A stretch of 10,135 bases of DNA from an uncultured Oceanospirillales bacterium (GTDB lineage: Bacteria; Pseudomonadota; Gammaproteobacteria; Pseudomonadales; Litorivicinaceae), in assembly GCA_913061245.1 (NCBI GenBank), contig CAJXTO010000047.1:1-10135 (forward strand). Reading direction: 5' to 3'. Of this stretch, positions 6,334 through 10,135 are shown piece by piece. The stretch's first letter is position 1; each line of letters opens with the position of its first letter. The notes beneath the pieces were generated by a model. It saw only the letters and a program-made list of their open reading frames with translations, searched no databases and was not told the origin of the DNA. Position numbers and translations under genes: made by a program.

Positions 6334-6810
6334 TTAAAGATGCTCAACGGTGTCGATTTCATATTCAACGACACCGCCTGGCGTCGTGACTGAGACCTCG
6401 TCACCCTCTTCTTTACCAATGAGTCCGCGAGCGATTGGTGATGTCACGGAAATTTTTCCATTCTTCACATCGGCCTCGTCTTCACCAACAATCTGATAGG
6501 TCACTGTTTGATCGGTATCTAAATTAATCAACGTGACAGTGACGCCAAAGATCACTTTGCCAGTATTCTCGATTTGCGCGACATCAATGACTTGAGCGTG
6601 TGATAGCTTCGCCTCGATATCTTTAATACGACCTTCACAGAAGCCTTGCTGCTCGCGTGCCGCATGATATTCCGCATTTTCTTTTAGATCACCATGCTCA
6701 CGTGCTTCAGCAATAGCAGCCACGATGCGTGGCCGCTCCACCTGTTTCAAACGCTGAAGCTCTTCCCGGAGAGATGCCTCTCCGGCCTTAGTCATTGGTA
6801 TCTTACTCAT
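6334..6810 (-). CDS. greA: Transcription elongation factor GreA
   Basis: GreA enters the RNA polymerase secondary channel and stimulates cleavage of backtracked RNA, rescuing stalled complexes. The 158-residue product has the N-terminal antiparallel coiled coil (about 8-75). At its tip is GDLKENAEYHAA, whose D41 and E44 are the acidic pair that positions Mg in the polymerase active site. The C-terminal FKBP-like domain (about 84-158) includes SPIARGLIGKEEGDEV. Length equals E. coli GreA (158). AAGGA stands 5 bases before the ATG within the 11-base gap after carB, so it is probably co-transcribed with carAB while having its own strong ribosome-binding site. The coiled-coil tip residues separate GreA-type factors from the anti-cleavage homologues. 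Its stop abuts the yhbY stop. Confidence 0.97.
   Translation of the reverse strand: MSKIPMTKAGEASLREELQRLKQVERPRIVAAIAEAREHGDLKENAEYHAAREQQGFCEGRIKDIEAKLSHAQVIDVAQIENTGKVIFGVTVTLINLDTDQTVTYQIVGEDEADVKNGKISVTSPIARGLIGKEEGDEVSVTTPGGVVEYEIDTVEHL
6348..6376. repeat. 8-bp inverted repeat at the greA 3' end, possible terminator
   Basis: CGGTGTCG (6348-6355) and CGACACCG (6369-6376) are exact reverse complements with a 13-base A/T-rich loop, lying inside the last codons of greA. Read on the minus strand, the hairpin is followed by TTGAGCATCTTTAATTAG, a poor T-tract. Read on the plus strand it comes just after the yhbY stop and is followed by a mixed sequence. It could contribute to ending one or both converging transcripts, but is not a textbook intrinsic terminator and may be chance. 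Confidence 0.35.
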
Positions 6811-6821
6811 TTAAATCCTTG

Positions 6822-9800
6822 TTATTTTGTCTCAACGCGACGATGAAGATCTTGGAGGCGGCGCACCTCACGCTCATCACCAAACTTCAACGCGCGAACG
6901 ATCGACTCACCACCGGCTAGCGTCGTCGTATAACAAACTTTATGGTTTAACGCTGATCGACGTATCGTTGCAGAATCAGTAATCGCTTGTCGACCTTCAG
7001 TTGTATTCACAATAAATGCAATGGCGTCATTTTTGATCATATCAACAATGTTTGGACGACCTTCCATCACTTTATTCACGCGCTCACAAGCAATCCCTGC
7101 ATTTTGCAGGTAGTCACACGTTCCACCTGTGGCGACTAACTCAAATCCCATATCGACCAGAGTTTGAGCAAGGGCACCTGCGCGTACTTTGTCTGCGTCA
7201 CGGACAGAAACAAACGCGCGCCCAATTGTTGGCAACCGATCGCCGGCGGCGGCATGCGCTTTAGCAAAGGCTTCATCAAAGCTATCACCTGTCCCCATCA
7301 CTTCGCCGGTTGACTTCATTTCTGGTCCAAGGATTGGATCGACACCAGGGAACTTCGCAAATGGGAACACACTTTCTTTCACACTGAAGTACGGCGGAAT
7401 CAATTCTTCAGTCATACCCTGCGCTTCAAGAGTCGTCCCCGCCATACAGCGCGCAGCGACTTTTGCTAGAGACACCCCGATACATTTGGAAACAAAAGGT
7501 ACTGTTCGTGAGGCGCGTGGATTCACCTCAATCACATACACATCCTCGCCCTGCACAGCCATCTGGACATTCATCAAGCCGACAACATTCAACTCACGCG
7601 CCATTCGGATCACTTGATCACGAATCTCGTCCTGAATGTGTTTTGGCAAACTGTATGGCGGAAGCGAACATGCAGAGTCCCCAGAGTGAACACCAGCCTG
7701 CTCGATGTGTTCCATGATGGCACCAATCACAACATGCTCGCCGTCACTGACCGCATCCACATCAATTTCGATCGCTGGATCAAGGAAGTGATCCAAGAGT
7801 ACGGGAGAGTCATCGCTTGCCACTACCGCATCCTGGAGATAACGCTTCAACTCAGACAGGTTCGAAACCACTTCCATTGCACGCCCACCAAGAACATAGG
7901 ATGGCCGAACAACCAGCGGAAACCCGATACTCTCAGCGAGCGTCAAACCCTCTTCAAGGCTGCGTGCTGTTGCATTTGCTGGTTGTCTGAGACCTAAGCG
8001 CGTCACCATTTGCTGGAACCGTTCGCGGTCTTCAGCGCGGTCGATCGCTTCGGGTGATGTGCCAATAATTGGCACTCCAGAAGCCTCAAGCTCGCGCGCA
8101 AGCTTCAATGGTGTCTGCCCACCAAATTGCACAATCACGCCTTTCGGTTGTTCGATGTCAACGATTGCGAGCACATCTTCGAGCGTTACTGGCTCGAAGA
8201 ACAAGCGATCTGACGTGTCATAGTCCGTCGAGACAGTCTCTGGGTTACAGTTAACCATGATGGTTTCATACCCATCTTCACGCATCGCAAACGCAGCATG
8301 AACACAGCAATAATCGAACTCAATTCCTTGACCGATCCGGTTCGGACCACCACCCAAAACCATGATTTTGTCACGACTCGATGGATTCGCTTCACACTCG
8401 TCTTCATAGGTTGAATAGAGATAAGCAGTTGGTGTCGCAAACTCACCAGCGCAGGTGTCGACGCGTTTATAAACCGGACGAACATCCAGCTTTAAACGCC
8501 GTTCGCGCAACTCTTTTTCGGACACATCAAGAAGTGTCGCTAAGCGCTTATCCGAAAATCCTTTGCGTTTCAAACGCCACAATGAGTCACGATCCAAATC
8601 GGACAAAGCCATCTCTGTAAGACGTGCTTCGTCCCAAATCAAATCTTCGATTTGCACAAGGAACCACGGATCGATTTTTGAAACCTGGTACACATCCTCA
8701 ACGCTCATACCGCTACGGAAAGCATCAGCAACGCACCACAAGCGACGTGGGCCTGGGTTTGCAAGCTCATGCCGCATCGCCTGGACAGACTCATCAGAAT
8801 CCCACTCAAACGTCGGATCGAGTCCACTCACACCAATCTCTAGACCACGCAATGCTTTTTGCATCGATTCTTGGAAGCTCCGGCCAATCGCCATAACTTC
8901 ACCAACAGATTTCATCTGCGTGGTTAAACGGCTATCGGCTTGCGGGAATTTTTCAAACGTAAAGCGAGGAACTTTGGTGACCACGTAATCAATCGATGGC
9001 TCAAACGACGCAGGCGTTGCCCCGCCCGTAATCTCATTCGCCAGCTCATCTAAGGTATAGCCGACAGCCAATTTGGCAGCCACTTTCGCAATCGGGAAGC
9101 CTGTCGCTTTCGACGCGAGTGCTGATGAGCGCGATACACGCGGGTTCATCTCGATCACCACCAAGCGACCGTTCTCTGGATTCACACCAAACTGAACGTT
9201 AGAGCCACCAGTTTCTACACCGATTTCACGCAAAACTGCCACCGAAGCATTTCGCATGATTTGATATTCTTTATCCGTTAGGGTCTGAGCCGGTGCGACC
9301 GTAATTGAATCGCCTGTGTGCACACCCATTGGATCAAAGTTTTCGATCGAACAGACGATGATGCAGTTGTCCTTGCGGTCCCGCACCACTTCCATCTCAT
9401 ACTCTTTCCAACCAAGCAGTGATTCATCAATCAACAACTCATTTGTTGGTGATAAGTCGAGACCACGCTCGCAAATCTCTTCGAATTCTTCACGATTATA
9501 AGCAACGCCGCCACCTGATCCGCCCATCGTGAACGATGGACGAATAATACAAGGGAATCCAAGATCATCGGCCGCAGCGCGTGCCTCTTCCATCGTATGT
9601 GCAATGTGGCTACGTGGCGTTTCGAGGCCAATCGCCTTCATCGCCTTATCAAAACGATCTCTATCTTCAGCCTTATCAATCGCATCGGCATTCGCGCCGA
9701 TTAACTGAACACCATACTTTTCGAGAACACCTTCACGATCCAAATCCAGAGCACAATTCAGTGCAGTCTGGCCGCCCATGGTTGGCAACAACGCGCTGGG

Positions 9801-10046
9801 ACGTTCTTTCTCAATCACCTTTGCAACTGACTGCCAACGGATTGGCTCGATGTATGTCGCATCAGCCATTGCTGGATCGGTCATAATCGTGGCGGGGTTG
9901 GAGTTCACGAGAATGACTCGGTAGCCTTCCTCACGAAGCGCTTTACACGCCTGCGCACCCGAGTAGTCAAACTCACACGCCTGTCCAATAACAATCGGAC
10001 CCGCGCCGATAATTAGAATCGATTCAAGATCGGTACGTTTTGGCAT
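6822..10046 (-). CDS. carB: Carbamoyl-phosphate synthetase large subunit
   Basis: CarB makes carbamoyl phosphate from bicarbonate, two ATP and ammonia tunnelled from the CarA glutaminase, feeding pyrimidine and arginine synthesis. The 1074-residue protein (E. coli 1073) has the two homologous ATP-grasp halves, each opening with a GxGxxxIGQxxEFDYSG-type motif (14-30 and 565-580). The first half includes MGGQTALN (90-97) and the ligand run IEMNPRVSRSSAL (298-310). The second includes FGGQTPLKL (641-649), the K-site and ornithine-site residues E782, D790 and E891, and VIEVNPRASRT (838-848). The C-terminal MGS-type allosteric domain (about 936-1074) keeps ATGGT (972-976, T973) and NKVMEGRPNI (991-1000, K992), the UMP/IMP site in E. 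coli. GGAGG stands 7 bases before the ATG, which overlaps the carA stop by one base (TAATG). Confidence 0.99.
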   Translation of the reverse strand: MPKRTDLESILIIGAGPIVIGQACEFDYSGAQACKALREEGYRVILVNSNPATIMTDPAMADATYIEPIRWQSVAKVIEKERPSALLPTMGGQTALNCALDLDREGVLEKYGVQLIGANADAIDKAEDRDRFDKAMKAIGLETPRSHIAHTMEEARAAADDLGFPCIIRPSFTMGGSGGGVAYNREEFEEICERGLDLSPTNELLIDESLLGWKEYEMEVVRDRKDNCIIVCSIENFDPMGVHTGDSITVAPAQTLTDKEYQIMRNASVAVLREIGVETGGSNVQFGVNPENGRLVVIEMNPRVSRSSALASKATGFPIAKVAAKLAVGYTLDELANEITGGATPASFEPSIDYVVTKVPRFTFEKFPQADSRLTTQMKSVGEVMAIGRSFQESMQKALRGLEIGVSGLDPTFEWDSDESVQAMRHELANPGPRRLWCVADAFRSGMSVEDVYQVSKIDPWFLVQIEDLIWDEARLTEMALSDLDRDSLWRLKRKGFSDKRLATLLDVSEKELRERRLKLDVRPVYKRVDTCAGEFATPTAYLYSTYEDECEANPSSRDKIMVLGGGPNRIGQGIEFDYCCVHAAFAMREDGYETIMVNCNPETVSTDYDTSDRLFFEPVTLEDVLAIVDIEQPKGVIVQFGGQTPLKLARELEASGVPIIGTSPEAIDRAEDRERFQQMVTRLGLRQPANATARSLEEGLTLAESIGFPLVVRPSYVLGGRAMEVVSNLSELKRYLQDAVVASDDSPVLLDHFLDPAIEIDVDAVSDGEHVVIGAIMEHIEQAGVHSGDSACSLPPYSLPKHIQDEIRDQVIRMARELNVVGLMNVQMAVQGEDVYVIEVNPRASRTVPFVSKCIGVSLAKVAARCMAGTTLEAQGMTEELIPPYFSVKESVFPFAKFPGVDPILGPEMKSTGEVMGTGDSFDEAFAKAHAAAGDRLPTIGRAFVSVRDADKVRAGALAQTLVDMGFELVATGGTCDYLQNAGIACERVNKVMEGRPNIVDMIKNDAIAFIVNTTEGRQAITDSATIRRSALNHKVCYTTTLAGGESIVRALKFGDEREVRRLQDLHRRVETK

Positions 10047-10135
10047 TAGCGGGCCTCCATGTTCGCGATAAATTGGTCAAACAATGGCGCCACATCGTGC
10101 GGCCCCGGGCTCGCTTCAGGGTGACCCTGAAAACT
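10046..10135 (-). CDS. carA: Carbamoyl-phosphate synthetase small subunit, C-terminal end only
   Basis: The last 29 codons and stop of carA are present; the rest lies beyond the right edge. The fragment reads SFQGHPEASPGPHDVAPLFD then QFIANMEAR. It matches the end of class I glutamine amidotransferases: the GHPE motif supplies the catalytic His and Glu that pair with an upstream Cys (E. coli H353 and E355 by recollection). CarA hydrolyses glutamine and channels ammonia to CarB. The stop TAA shares its last base with the carB ATG, a standard coupling that fits the 1:1 subunit ratio. The identification is secure from this conserved tail plus the carB neighbour. Confidence 0.96.
   Translation of the reverse strand, partial: SFQGHPEASPGPHDVAPLFDQFIANMEAR

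Noticed and set aside
7189..7997. Overlapping plus-strand open frames opposite carB
   Set aside because: They lie wholly antisense to conserved carB codons, overlap one another in different frames, and show no domain, ribosome-binding site or compositional sign of being genes.
1..10135. Mobile element, defence system, CRISPR array or horizontally acquired cargo
   Set aside because: All genes are conserved single-copy housekeeping genes in their expected order, no direct-repeat arrays or terminal inverted repeats were seen, and composition is even throughout.

Overview
This window is a stretch of core housekeeping chromosome from a gammaproteobacterium. The gene order is carA-carB-greA / yhbY (opposite strand) / rlmE-ftsH-folP-glmM-tpiA-secG-tRNA-Leu, which I recall as the Pseudomonas-type arrangement. 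The E. coli version is similar (rrmJ-ftsH-folP-glmM-secG-leuU) but lacks tpiA between glmM and secG. Every protein is full length or simply cut by the window edge, base composition looks even and moderate in GC, and I see no transposase, integrase, phage, toxin or CRISPR signal. I cannot name the genus from sequence alone.

Layout, right to left along the minus strand. The window opens in the last 29 codons of carA (glutaminase subunit of carbamoyl-phosphate synthetase), which overlaps carB (large subunit) by one base. greA (transcript cleavage factor) follows carB after 11 bases. The only plus-strand gene, yhbY (CRM-domain ribosome-assembly protein), converges on greA with no base between the two stop codons. 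On its other side yhbY diverges from rlmE (23S rRNA 2'-O-methyltransferase) across 41 bases. From rlmE the minus strand runs through ftsH (membrane AAA+ protease), folP (dihydropteroate synthase), glmM (phosphoglucosamine mutase), tpiA (triosephosphate isomerase) and secG (translocon subunit). The 5' end of a leucine tRNA gene is cut by the left edge.

How the genes relate. carAB supplies carbamoyl phosphate for pyrimidines and arginine. greA, yhbY and rlmE serve transcription and ribosome maturation. ftsH and secG serve membrane-protein quality control and export. folP, glmM and tpiA are single steps of folate, cell-wall amino-sugar and central carbon metabolism. Junctions from ftsH to secG are very tight (3, 2 and 21 bases, then a 1-base overlap), so these five genes are probably one transcript with translational coupling. 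There is no gene-free stretch above 100 bases; the longest spacer, 82 bases between rlmE and ftsH, probably holds a promoter.

I found no new biological system. The second-look items are regulatory or structural details: an inverted repeat overlapping a possible tRNA promoter, compact divergent and convergent junctions around yhbY, possible ftsH promoters, and an unusual dimer-interface loop in TpiA.
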